The notes beneath the pieces are model-generated. The model saw nothing but the letters and a program-made list of their open reading frames with translations, ran no database searches and was not told the origin of the DNA. Below, piece by piece: positions 55,097 through 63,223 of a stretch of DNA of 64,000 nucleotides. The position numbers and the translations under genes are program-made. Source of the stretch: Nostoc mirabile CHAB5784 (GTDB taxonomy: Bacteria; Cyanobacteriota; Cyanobacteriia; Cyanobacteriales; Nostocaceae); contig NZ_JAIVFS010000025.1 of NCBI RefSeq assembly GCF_020829645.1, forward strand, positions 1 through 64,000, read 5' to 3'. How positions within the stretch are numbered: the first letter of the stretch is position 1; every line of letters starts with the position of its first letter.

Positions 55097-55949
55097 ATCG
55101 CCTTGCCCATGCTTGTAAGAAATTAATTGCTAATAGCAGTACCAACGAAATTGATAGTAAAACTATGCCAATTACTGTTGCACCAGAATAGTCATACTGC
55201 TCTAAGCGTTGGAAAATCAACACAGGTGCGATTAAATCTTGATAAGGCGTATTGGAAGAGATAATCACAGTTGAACCATATTCCCCAACAGCACGAGAGA
55301 AACCCAAGGCAACACCAGTTAAAATTGTCGGAAATAAAGGTGGCAAAATCACTTTCAAAAAGGTTTGCCATTGAGAAGCACCTAGACACCAAGCGGCTTC
55401 TTCAATTTCATGTTCCATTTCCTGAAGCACGGGTTGCACAGTTCTCACGATAAAAGGTAGTGAGATAAATATCATTGCCACCGCTACTCCCGTGCGGGTA
55501 AAAGATACCTTAATTCCCAGTGGTGCTAGTAACGAACCTAACCACCCATTATCACTGTAAACTGTTGCCAGGGTTAGTCCTGCTACCGCAGTTGGTAGTG
55601 CAAAGGGTAAATCTACTGTGGCATCAATCACGCGTTTTAAGGGGAAGTCGTAGCGAACCAAAACCCAAGCAATCAGAGTGCCAAAAATCCCATTGAGTAA
55701 GGCAGCGAAGATTGCTGTCACAAAAGTGACATTATAAGTGGCTAATGCGATATCGCTGGTTGCGATCGCCCAAAATCTCGCCGGAGGTTCCGTACTTGCT
55801 TTCAGGAACATGGCAATTATGGGGATAAACAACATCACCGTCAGGTATCCAATGGTGATTCGCCAAGTCCAAGGAACCCGCCCCAATGTCTTCCAGAATG
55901 GCGTTTTGCGTCCAACTTCCACAGAAGGAGATACAGTCGTCATAGTCAA
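55083..55949 (-). CDS. cysT: Sulfate ABC transporter permease CysT
   Basis: Permease of 288 residues, with six helices and an EAA loop (EEAAWCLGASQWQTFLKVIL). The VGEYGSTVIISSNTPYQ segment is characteristic of CysT. It is the first permease after sbpA and overlaps cysW. An ATG one codon later in the MTMTTVS start cannot be excluded. It forms the transmembrane pore with CysW. Confidence 0.95.
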   Translation of the reverse strand: MTMTTVSPSVEVGRKTPFWKTLGRVPWTWRITIGYLTVMLFIPIIAMFLKASTEPPARFWAIATSDIALATYNVTFVTAIFAALLNGIFGTLIAWVLVRYDFPLKRVIDATVDLPFALPTAVAGLTLATVYSDNGWLGSLLAPLGIKVSFTRTGVAVAMIFISLPFIVRTVQPVLQEMEHEIEEAAWCLGASQWQTFLKVILPPLFPTILTGVALGFSRAVGEYGSTVIISSNTPYQDLIAPVLIFQRLEQYDYSGATVIGIVLLSISLVLLLAINFLQAWARRYDSR

Positions 55950-56172
55950 AAATTCAAAATTTAAAAGAAGTTTTTTGTCAGTATTCGTAATTCGTAATAC
56001 TTCGGCTACGCCCTTACTTCGACGCCGCTCAGTACAAGTCGGCTACGCTCTCCCAAGGCTCAGTACAAGTTCGTAATTGAAGGACAGAGCAACTAACAAA
56101 GCTTATGGCACGCTGTGCGAACAATTGTGGAGTAATAATTACGAATTACGAATTATGTTGACTAATTACCGT
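55950..56172. repeat. Repeat-filled gap between sbpA and cysT
   Basis: The 223-bp gap holds AATTCGTAAT/AATTACGAATTACG heptamers in inverted orientation around GCTCAGTACAAG direct repeats. It separates two genes that should be co-transcribed, so it lies within an operon. Confidence 0.6.
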
Positions 56173-57312
56173 TTATTTTTGGGCTTGAATTTTGTCAAAC
56201 ACGCCCCCCTCTGCGAAGAACTTCTTATCAATTGCTTCCCAACCGCCTAAGTCTGCAACTGTACCCAAAGTTTTCACCTTGGGAAATTTGTCTGTAACTT
56301 CTTTAGTTTGAGCGATAGTCTCATCCACAGGACGGAATCCCAATTTGACAAACTCTTGCTGTGCTTCTGGGGTATAGAGGTATTTCACAAAACCTTCAGC
56401 AACTTCGCGGGTTCCGTGCTTATCGACGTTCTTATCTACTACAGCGATCGGATTGTCAATGGATATATTCACATCGGGAACGACATACTCAACCTTTTCG
56501 CCCTTTTGCTGTGCCAAAATCACTTCGTTTTCGTAGTTGATTAAGACATCTCCCTGCCCTTGCTTGGCGAATGTATCAGTCGCTTCCCGCGCATCTTTAG
56601 GCAATACTGGGACATTTTTGTAAACTTTAGTCACAAATTCAGTAGCTTTAGCCTCATCGCCACCTGTTTTAATCACAGAATCCCATAGTGCTAAGAAATT
56701 CCATTTAGCAACGCCTGACGTTTTGGGGTTAGCAGTAATTAATTTTACGCCGTCTTTGGCTAAATCTTCCCAGTTCTTGATGCCTTTAGGATTGCCTGAA
56801 CGAGTTACTAATGCTGCAACTGATTTGGAGACAATACCATTGTTGGGAACTTCCTTCTCCCATCCTGGCTGAATCAATCCAGCTTTCTCAATCTTTGAGG
56901 TGTCTCCAGCTAGTGCCAAATGAACAACATCTGCTTCCAAACCATCGATAATGGCGCGAGTTTGGGAACCAGATCCGCCATAGCTCTGCTTGAAGGTGAC
57001 AGTTTGGTTATGATCTTTCTTCCACTGTTCGACAAATTTAGGAATGATGGCTTCGTGAGCTGCTTTAGTAACCGCAAAGGAAACCAGGGTTAGTTCAACA
57101 TCTTTGTTGCTAGCAGCAGCAGGACTAGCAGCAGGGGCTTCGGTAGAAGAATTACTCGCAGTTCCACCAGAGCAGGCGGCAAGCGCCACACTCAAAACAG
57201 TCCCTACTAAAAAGAGCGATACAAAGCCTTTAAGCGAATTCAGTCTGAACCGATACGTTCTATTGAACGCGATCGCTTGTAACTTTTTCAGTGGGCGTTG
57301 CCACAAACTCAT
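56173..57312 (-). CDS. sbpA: Sulfate-binding lipoprotein of the ABC transporter
   Basis: Protein of 379 residues that captures sulfate outside the membrane and delivers it to CysT-CysW. A hydrophobic start (SLFLVGTVLSVALAAC) ends in a lipobox with LAAC near residue 47, so it is probably a lipoprotein, followed by an Ala/Ser-rich spacer. The sulfate-binding fold is seen in LTLVSFAVTKAAHEAIIPKF, TFKQSYGGSGSQTRAIIDG and GDVLINYENEVILAQQ. It heads the sbpA-cysT-cysW set. The ATPase gene cysA is not nearby. Confidence 0.94.
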   Translation of the reverse strand: MSLWQRPLKKLQAIAFNRTYRFRLNSLKGFVSLFLVGTVLSVALAACSGGTASNSSTEAPAASPAAASNKDVELTLVSFAVTKAAHEAIIPKFVEQWKKDHNQTVTFKQSYGGSGSQTRAIIDGLEADVVHLALAGDTSKIEKAGLIQPGWEKEVPNNGIVSKSVAALVTRSGNPKGIKNWEDLAKDGVKLITANPKTSGVAKWNFLALWDSVIKTGGDEAKATEFVTKVYKNVPVLPKDAREATDTFAKQGQGDVLINYENEVILAQQKGEKVEYVVPDVNISIDNPIAVVDKNVDKHGTREVAEGFVKYLYTPEAQQEFVKLGFRPVDETIAQTKEVTDKFPKVKTLGTVADLGGWEAIDKKFFAEGGVFDKIQAQK

Positions 57313-57731
57313 TCTATTTCCTCCACTAAATCTACAAATAATTGATCGGAATACAGCTATATAGTGTTTATAATACTAAATGATTCCATGTATGTAGTTA
57401 CAAACACCAAAAACATCACATTCTTTATCTAGAATATGGTGATTCTACCAGTTCTGTGAGGAATTACAATGCTTTTATTTTCAACTATCAAGTTGTCATC
57501 ACAATTGGCTACCTAATGATCAGGCAAATTGCTTCATTAGTCATTAGTCCAAGAGAAACCACGCCCACTCTTTGATGTGGTTTGAATTAGTCTGATATCA
57601 TTAGTTTTTTTCGCCCAGAAGGGGCCAGGTATGTACCAAAAACTCTTTATGAAAAACAAAACCCATCTAGAAAGTATCTAAATGGGAAAAATTTCTGGTT
57701 AATTTTTGAATTCGCCAACAGGATCAGATTC
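57313..57731. other. Intergenic region upstream of sbpA
   Basis: AT-rich leader of the sulfate permease genes, followed by the 3' side of the amidotransferase gene. It should hold the sulfur-responsive promoter of sbpA. I see no clear dyad or repeat family to name an operator, and no riboswitch-like structure. Confidence 0.45.
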
Positions 57732-58511
57732 TTAACTGAGTGCATATTTCAGGGGTAGTCCGTCCTGAAAAACTAGTAATTCTCCCGGTTGGATTTGTGT
57801 CCAAACTTCGTTGTCAGTGAGGGGTGTGGTAGCAATGACAGCGACGCGATCGCGTTCTGTAGTCACCTCCCGAAAATCTACGGTCATGTCTTGGTCAATT
57901 AAATGGGCCGCTGCAAAGGGCGCTTGGCGGACGATGTAACTGAGTTTGGTTGAGCAATAAGCAAAAAAGTGTTCTCCATCTGATAATAAGTAATTAAATA
58001 TACCCAGTTTTGCAATGACAGCAGTAATTTCTTGCAGCACAGGGTACAGTTCCTTGATGTCAGGCTTACCCCCAGGAAAGCGCGATCGCAATGTTTCTAG
58101 CATCATACAGAATGCTTTTTCACTATCGGTGTCACCTACGGCTTGATAAAAACCCAAATTTTCTGGATCAAAATTTGGTAAATTACCGTTGTGGGCAAAC
58201 ACCCAATACTGACCCCACAATTCTCTGCGGAAAGGATGGCAGTTGTGTAGGGCAACTTCACCCTGAGTAGCTTTACGGATATGGGCTATGACATGGGTTG
58301 AGTGGATGGGATAACTCCGCACGAACTCTGCGACAGGAGAAGCAACAGAAGGCTGGGCATCTAAAAACATTCGACATCCCTTTCCTTCAAAGAAAGCAAT
58401 GCCCCAACCATCTCTATGATCATCCGTTTTTCCTCCCCGTGCAGAAAACCCTTCAAAAGAAAAGCAAATATCCGTTGGAACATTGCAATTCATTCCGAGC
58501 AATTGACACAT
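57732..58511 (-). CDS. Class II glutamine amidotransferase (YafJ-type)
   Basis: Protein of 259 residues with an N-terminal nucleophile cysteine: the ATG reading MCQLLGMNCN was chosen since removal of Met exposes Cys, as needed in this family, and an ATG six codons upstream would bury it. Other family blocks are RGGKTDDHRDGWGIAFFEGKG and PFRRELWGQYWVFAHNGNL, with the substrate-contact HNGNLP. The partner reaction is not known. It is cytoplasmic and monocistronic. Confidence 0.9.
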   Translation of the reverse strand: MCQLLGMNCNVPTDICFSFEGFSARGGKTDDHRDGWGIAFFEGKGCRMFLDAQPSVASPVAEFVRSYPIHSTHVIAHIRKATQGEVALHNCHPFRRELWGQYWVFAHNGNLPNFDPENLGFYQAVGDTDSEKAFCMMLETLRSRFPGGKPDIKELYPVLQEITAVIAKLGIFNYLLSDGEHFFAYCSTKLSYIVRQAPFAAAHLIDQDMTVDFREVTTERDRVAVIATTPLTDNEVWTQIQPGELLVFQDGLPLKYALS

Positions 58512-58744
58512 GGATGTTGCAGCTCTCAATTTTTGACTAAGGCCTCAGGATCAAGATACTTCAGAATGCTGCATTGATCTGGAGCGATCGCTTCAATCTT
58601 AGAATTTAAGGCTAACTCCGCAGGAGCCTCACGTCTCAATAACATTGAAGATAGCTTTGCCTAACTTTGAGTAAGTTTATTGAAGCAGGTCTTTAGGAAA
58701 CTCGATAGCCGAAGGCTTAAGCTTCGCTTATCGCCAACACTCCA

Positions 58745-58978
58745 AACAAGCAAATGGAGTCGCCTAACAAGCAAATGGAGTCGCCTAACAAGCAAATGGA
58801 GTCGCCTAACAAGCAAATGGAGTCGCCTAACAAGCAAATGGAGTCGCCTAACAAGCAAATGGAGTCGCCTAACAAACAAATGGAGTCGCCTAACAAGCAA
58901 ATGGAGTCGCCTAACAAGCAAATGGAGTCGCCTAACAAGCAAATGGAGTCGCCCAACAAGCAAATGCGATCGCCGAAA
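58745..58978. repeat. Eleven-copy 21-bp tandem array with HIP1-like unit
   Basis: Ten near-identical 21-bp units (ATGGAGTCGCCTAACAAGCAA) are followed by an eleventh in which GGAGTCGCC is replaced by GCGATCGCC, a HIP1 octamer. The frame is open on both strands because the unit is seven codons, giving MESPNKQ on plus and other heptapeptides on minus. One unit has AACAAACAA and one CCCAAC. No ribosome binding site precedes the ATG. Confidence 0.93.
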
Positions 58979-58991
58979 TCACAACAAAGTA

Positions 58992-59094
58992 ATACCAATT
59001 TAGGAAAATAATGCAACAGATAAACCATTTGTAGAGACGCGATTCATCGCGTCTTCACCGAAGGATGTGTTGCAATCATTAATTGAATTGGTAT
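58992..59094. mobile_element. MITE, 103 bp, ATACCA family, second copy
   Basis: Ends ATACCAATTTAGGAAAATA and TTAATTGAATTGGTAT, with TGCAACA next in on both sides. The centre is a GACGCGATTCATCGCGTC hairpin, while the copy at 10044 has a different centre, so the families share ends but not cores. It lies 13 bp after the tandem array. Confidence 0.75.
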
Positions 59095-59667
59095 GCCCAA
59101 TGCCCAATGCCCAATGCCCCATGCCAGGAATAATGGCAGTTGTCGAATCGTTAAACAAAAAAAACAAGAGGTTAAATCTATGGATGAAAATCTCATATTA
59201 ATTTGACGTGAGTTCGACAAGTACTTTTCTGACCTCTCCCCCAACCCCTCTCCGTGTCGGAGAGGGGAACAAAAAGCCTAATTTTTCGTTACTCCTGCCT
59301 CAATACAGTTCGGTTAAGGTTATTGGTGGGGTGTTATGGTGTGTAGAGACTAGCAATTGCAACGTCAAGACAAGCGTTATCAATAGACAAATTATCTAAA
59401 AGACCACGCCTAACAGTTTTATAAATGTCTCCAAAAGTTCTTGTGCTTTCTTAACTAAGAGTTGATTTATAAAGTAAATCTTAAGTAGGGTGTGTTATGG
59501 GTTTAGCCTAACGCACCGCCACATAATACGGTGCGTTAGGCGCTTGACCAAAATTTTTCGTGACAAACCATAATTCAAATATGCGCCTAACACACCCTAC
59601 AGTAATTTTATTTTTACTTTATAAATAGCCTCTAATTACGAATTACGAATTACGAATTACGAATTAC
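59095..59667. other. Repeat-rich intergenic region upstream of purE's 3' end
   Basis: Contains TGCCCAA heptamers (59095-59122), a TCCCCCAACCCCTCTCCG/CGGAGAGGGG hairpin near 59240, the inverted-repeat element at 59465-59625, and an AATTACG array (59635-59666). No gene is evident. Confidence 0.65.
59465..59625. mobile_element. 161-bp element with nested inverted repeats
   Basis: Outer arms TTTATAAAGTAAA and TTTACTTTATAAA enclose inner arms GTAGGGTGTG and CACACCCTAC. Between them lies a CCTAACGCACCGCC / CGGTGCGTTAGGCG dyad. A related dyad is near 44230-44290. It has no coding capacity. Confidence 0.65.
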
Positions 59668-60186
59668 TTAAGGCATTTGCTGTAAATATTGCTCATAGCC
59701 TAATTCTTCTAATTTTGCTTGCTTTGCAATTACTGATTCACATAGGGTTTGGCGATATTGCTGCACTCTTTCTAACAATTCTGGTTGCTGAGTTGCCAGG
59801 ATTTGTACTGCTAGAAGTCCGGCATTTTTGGCATTACCGATCGCCACTGTTGCCACAGGAATCCCCGCAGGCATTTGTAAAATAGAATACAAAGAATCCA
59901 CACCTTGTAAGTTACGAGTGACTACAGGAACACCAATGACAGGAAGTGGAGTTAAAGACGCTACCATTCCCGGCAGATGGGCAGCACCACCGGCACCAGC
60001 AATAATTACTTTAATACCGCGTTGGTGTGCAAGTTGAGCATATTGCACCATGCGTTCTGGGGTACGATGAGCAGAAACGATCGCCACTTCGCTTTCAACG
60101 CCAAATTCTTCACAAACTGCGATCGCGTCTTTCATGGTGGGCAAATCAGAATCGCTGCCCATAATAATACCAACTAAGGGAGTCAT
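59668..60186 (-). CDS. purE: N5-carboxyaminoimidazole ribonucleotide mutase (PurE)
   Basis: Protein of 172 residues that converts N5-CAIR to CAIR in purine synthesis. The phosphate loop GSDSDLPTMKDA, the catalytic His in VSAHRTPERM and the GAGGAAHLPGMVASLTPLPV segment are intact, which marks class I PurE. No PurK partner is adjacent. The short upstream spacer to nagA shows no clear promoter. It is cytoplasmic. Confidence 0.96.
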   Translation of the reverse strand: MTPLVGIIMGSDSDLPTMKDAIAVCEEFGVESEVAIVSAHRTPERMVQYAQLAHQRGIKVIIAGAGGAAHLPGMVASLTPLPVIGVPVVTRNLQGVDSLYSILQMPAGIPVATVAIGNAKNAGLLAVQILATQQPELLERVQQYRQTLCESVIAKQAKLEELGYEQYLQQMP

Positions 60187-60460
60187 AATAATTCAAAATA
60201 CAAAATTCAAAATTATTTGAGCTAACTTATGGAAGCTAGGTAATGCCGATCATCATCTCATCTATTGGCGTTGTTTGAATTGATTTAAAGAGTTTTTGGT
60301 ACATACCTCGCCCCAAGCGAGCCGTTGCGTGGGCGAAAAAACTAATCACGTCAAAGAGTGCGCGTGGTATCTCTTGGACAAATGACAAATGACTAATGAC
60401 TCCGTGAAGCAGTTTGATATTGGTTGCATCTAAAATCAGATTTAGCAATATCTCGTCAGT

Positions 60461-61684
60461 GTGATGACCCAAGCAACACAAAATCCTGTAGATATTATCA
60501 ATGCTAGAGTGCCTGGTTACAAAGATTTGCAGATGCTCTTGATTAACCAAGAAGGCATAATTGAGGAAATCTTGCCAATGGGTACGGTAGGGACGCACAG
60601 ATGTACGTCTTTACTAGATGTAGCAGGTGACTGGATTTCTTTAGGCGGCGTTGATTTGCAAATTAACGGTGCGTTGGGTTTGGCATTTCCCGAATTGACG
60701 GCTGAAAATGCTCATATACTCCAAAAAATCTCACAATTTTTGTGGGATGTTGGGGTAGATGGATTTTTACCTACACTTGTGACAACTTCAGTAGAAAATA
60801 TTCAGCGATCGCTTGCTATGATTGCTGAGGTTATCCCCAGTCAACAAGCTGGTGCCAAGATTCTCGGAGTACATCTAGAAGGCCCATTTTTGAATTTCCA
60901 AAAGCGCGGCGCACACCCAGCAGAGTACCTGTTACCCTTAACAATTGATCAGATAAAGCGGGTTTTGGGTAATTATGCAATGCTCGTGAAAGTTATCACC
61001 TTAGCACCAGAGTTAGATTTAACTGGTGAAGTAATTCCATATTTGCGTTCTCTGGGGATTATTGTCAGTTTAGGGCATTCTCAAGCAACAGCGACCCAAG
61101 CGCAACGTGCCTTTGAGGAGGGTGCAACGATGGTAACCCATGCTTTCAACGCCATGCCAGCATTACATCACCGCGAACCAGGATTATTAGGGGCAGCAAT
61201 TATCCATCCTGATGTGATGTGTGGTTTTATTGCTGATGGTGAACACGTTTCGCCCACGATGCTGCAAATTCTACTTCGCGCTAGCTATCAAGAAAAAGGG
61301 CTGTTCCTCGTCAGCGATGCCCTTTCACCTCTGGGGCTACCCGATGGGGTGTATCCTTGGGACAGTCGGCAAATTGAAGTTAAAAAGGGTACGGCACGAC
61401 TGGCGGATGGCACTTTGTCGGGGACGACTTTACCTTTGTTGGTGGGAGTGCAGAATTTAGTGAAGTGGGGAATTTGTGACGTAGAAAGTGCAATTTTACT
61501 AGCTACTAATGCACCTAGAAAAGCGATTGGTTTAGCAGGAATTGTTAAGAGTCAACCCGCTAATTTACTACGCTGGCATTGGGATGAGACTACAAAAGAA
61601 TTAACTTGGCGACGTGTTCTTACCGCAGAGATGGTGAAGAAGGCAGGAGGTTGGAATTTATCTGTTACTCTCAACTCCATCTAA
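60461..61684 (+). CDS. nagA: N-acetylglucosamine-6-phosphate deacetylase
   Basis: Protein of 407 residues that removes the acetyl group from N-acetylglucosamine-6-phosphate, for recycling cell-wall sugars. Metal and catalytic residues are in VHLEGPFLNFQKRGAHP, VSLGHSQATATQA, THAFNAMPALHHREPG and the Asp of LVSDALSPLGLPDG. It may start at the first or second Met. It is divergent from purE across about 270 bp and monocistronic. Confidence 0.95.
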   Translation: MMTQATQNPVDIINARVPGYKDLQMLLINQEGIIEEILPMGTVGTHRCTSLLDVAGDWISLGGVDLQINGALGLAFPELTAENAHILQKISQFLWDVGVDGFLPTLVTTSVENIQRSLAMIAEVIPSQQAGAKILGVHLEGPFLNFQKRGAHPAEYLLPLTIDQIKRVLGNYAMLVKVITLAPELDLTGEVIPYLRSLGIIVSLGHSQATATQAQRAFEEGATMVTHAFNAMPALHHREPGLLGAAIIHPDVMCGFIADGEHVSPTMLQILLRASYQEKGLFLVSDALSPLGLPDGVYPWDSRQIEVKKGTARLADGTLSGTTLPLLVGVQNLVKWGICDVESAILLATNAPRKAIGLAGIVKSQPANLLRWHWDETTKELTWRRVLTAEMVKKAGGWNLSVTLNSI

Positions 61685-61785
61685 TTCCAAAGTCGGCAAA
61701 AGAGAAAAGTTTTATGATCCCTTTCCCTTTAACCTGAGTGGAGTCGAAGTTTTAATATCAATTCGTAATTCGTAATTCGTAATTA

Positions 61786-62910
61786 TTATGCAGGGTTAGG
61801 TTGGGTTCCACTTTGAAGTAGCTGGATAATAGCAGCTTTTTCTAAGATTCCAACTAGGACACCATTTTTACGAATCACAGGAAGCACAGATAGCTTTTGT
61901 TGTTCGAGTAACTGCATAACTTCCAGCAGAGGTTGATCGGATTGAACTGTGGTTGATTCGGTAATTGGTCGCATGACTTCTTTTACTTGAGTTTCTGACC
62001 ACAGTGCTGTTGGGATGGTTCGTAAATTATCAACTGCGATCGCACCTACTAATTGTCCATCATCATCAGTCACTAAGAACCGATGCCAGTTTTGCCCACT
62101 TATAACTCGCTCATCGGCAAACTCTCTCAGGGTAAGATTAGCAGATACAATCGGGCTATCAGGGGTTACAGCATCTTCGGCTGTCAAACCTGTGAGTTTT
62201 TCTTGCACTCTGGCAAATTGAGCCGCATTACCAGCATTTTGCAACAAGAAGAAGCCAATTAACAAGTTCCAGAAGTTACCGGCGCTGCCAAATAATAGTA
62301 GGGGAAGTACACCTGAAAGAATTGCTACCCAACCAAAGATTTGCCCAACTCGACTAGCAAAGGTCACACCTTTATAAGGATTGCCTGTAATTTTCCAAAC
62401 AAGGGCTTTCAGTATATTACCGCCATCTAAGGGTAAGCCAGGAATCAGGTTAAATAGGGCTAATGCCAAGTTAACGGAAGCTAAAACACCAAGAATTGCA
62501 GCTAACGGCCCTGATGCAGTAGTAGTAATACCAATAGCTGTAACGATACCGCACAGTAGTAAACTAACTATTGGGCCTGCGATCGCTACCCAAAAAGCTT
62601 CACTTGGGGTTTTTGACTCTTTTTCTAAGCTAGCCAAACCGCCAAATATAAACAGAGTAATAGATTTGACATCAATACCCTGACGAATCGCAACAAAACT
62701 GTGGCCTAATTCATGGGCGACGACAGAGGCAAATAACATGAGTGCACTCATCAATCCCAGTAGTAAAGCTAATCCCGCAGACAATTGGGGAAATTGTGCC
62801 GCCAGTCCACTGCTATAGCTCCAAGTTACTAAACCCAGAACTAAAAACCATGACGGATGGATATAGAAGGGAATTCCCAAGAGATTACCAACGCGAATTG
62901 TGCCATTCAT
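61786..62910 (-). CDS. Site-2 protease-family zinc metalloprotease with CBS domains
   Basis: Membrane protease of 374 residues. The zinc site is HELGHSFVAIRQG in helix two, with LFNLIPGLPLDGGNIL providing the NxxPxxPLDGG third ligand. Six helices are predicted. Two CBS domains follow (about residues 245-365: VTPDSPIVSANLTLREF and MRPITESTTVQSDQPLLEVM) that may bind adenosyl nucleotides. The ATG reading MNGTIRVG was chosen for its GGTGA ribosome site; 17 upstream codons are weaker. Intramembrane cleavage of regulators is the family role, substrate unknown. Confidence 0.93.
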   Translation of the reverse strand: MNGTIRVGNLLGIPFYIHPSWFLVLGLVTWSYSSGLAAQFPQLSAGLALLLGLMSALMLFASVVAHELGHSFVAIRQGIDVKSITLFIFGGLASLEKESKTPSEAFWVAIAGPIVSLLLCGIVTAIGITTTASGPLAAILGVLASVNLALALFNLIPGLPLDGGNILKALVWKITGNPYKGVTFASRVGQIFGWVAILSGVLPLLLFGSAGNFWNLLIGFFLLQNAGNAAQFARVQEKLTGLTAEDAVTPDSPIVSANLTLREFADERVISGQNWHRFLVTDDDGQLVGAIAVDNLRTIPTALWSETQVKEVMRPITESTTVQSDQPLLEVMQLLEQQKLSVLPVIRKNGVLVGILEKAAIIQLLQSGTQPNPA

Positions 62911-63065
62911 GTCGTTCACCTTTGATTTCAGCTTCGAGAGGTTTGCTTTCGTCCTTCTCAATGTCTATAGTGTAACGAAAGGTTAAGAGATTTTAATTTT
63001 GATGACGGTAGTAGTGTCCGTCCGTAAAGGTGCGGTTATTGGCAATATTGGCAGCATCCCAAGTA

Positions 63066-63215
63066 ATATCATGTCCGGTTGAACACAAGTCAATTGCAAA
63101 CGTTGTGAAGCAATCACAAGGACTCTGCGATTGCTTCTCTACAAGACGCTCCGCGAACGCTCCACTTCGTTGCACTCGCAATGACATATCATAAGCAATT
63201 TGCCGGACATGATAT
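63066..63215. mobile_element. MITE, 150 bp, ATATCATGTCCG family, second copy
   Basis: Terminal inverted repeats ATATCATGTCCGG and CCGGACATGATAT, as in the element at 43108-43254 except for the last base. The interior is different and holds a GAAGCAATCACAAGG / GCGATTGCTTC dyad. It lies just 3' of the sulfurtransferase gene. Confidence 0.85.
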
Positions 63216-63223
63216 AACTCTCA

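Noticed and set aside
58745..58978. Protein-coding gene of MESPNKQ repeats
   Set aside because: Several frames on both strands are open because the repeat is 21 bases. There is no ribosome binding site, so the frame is a by-product of the repeat.
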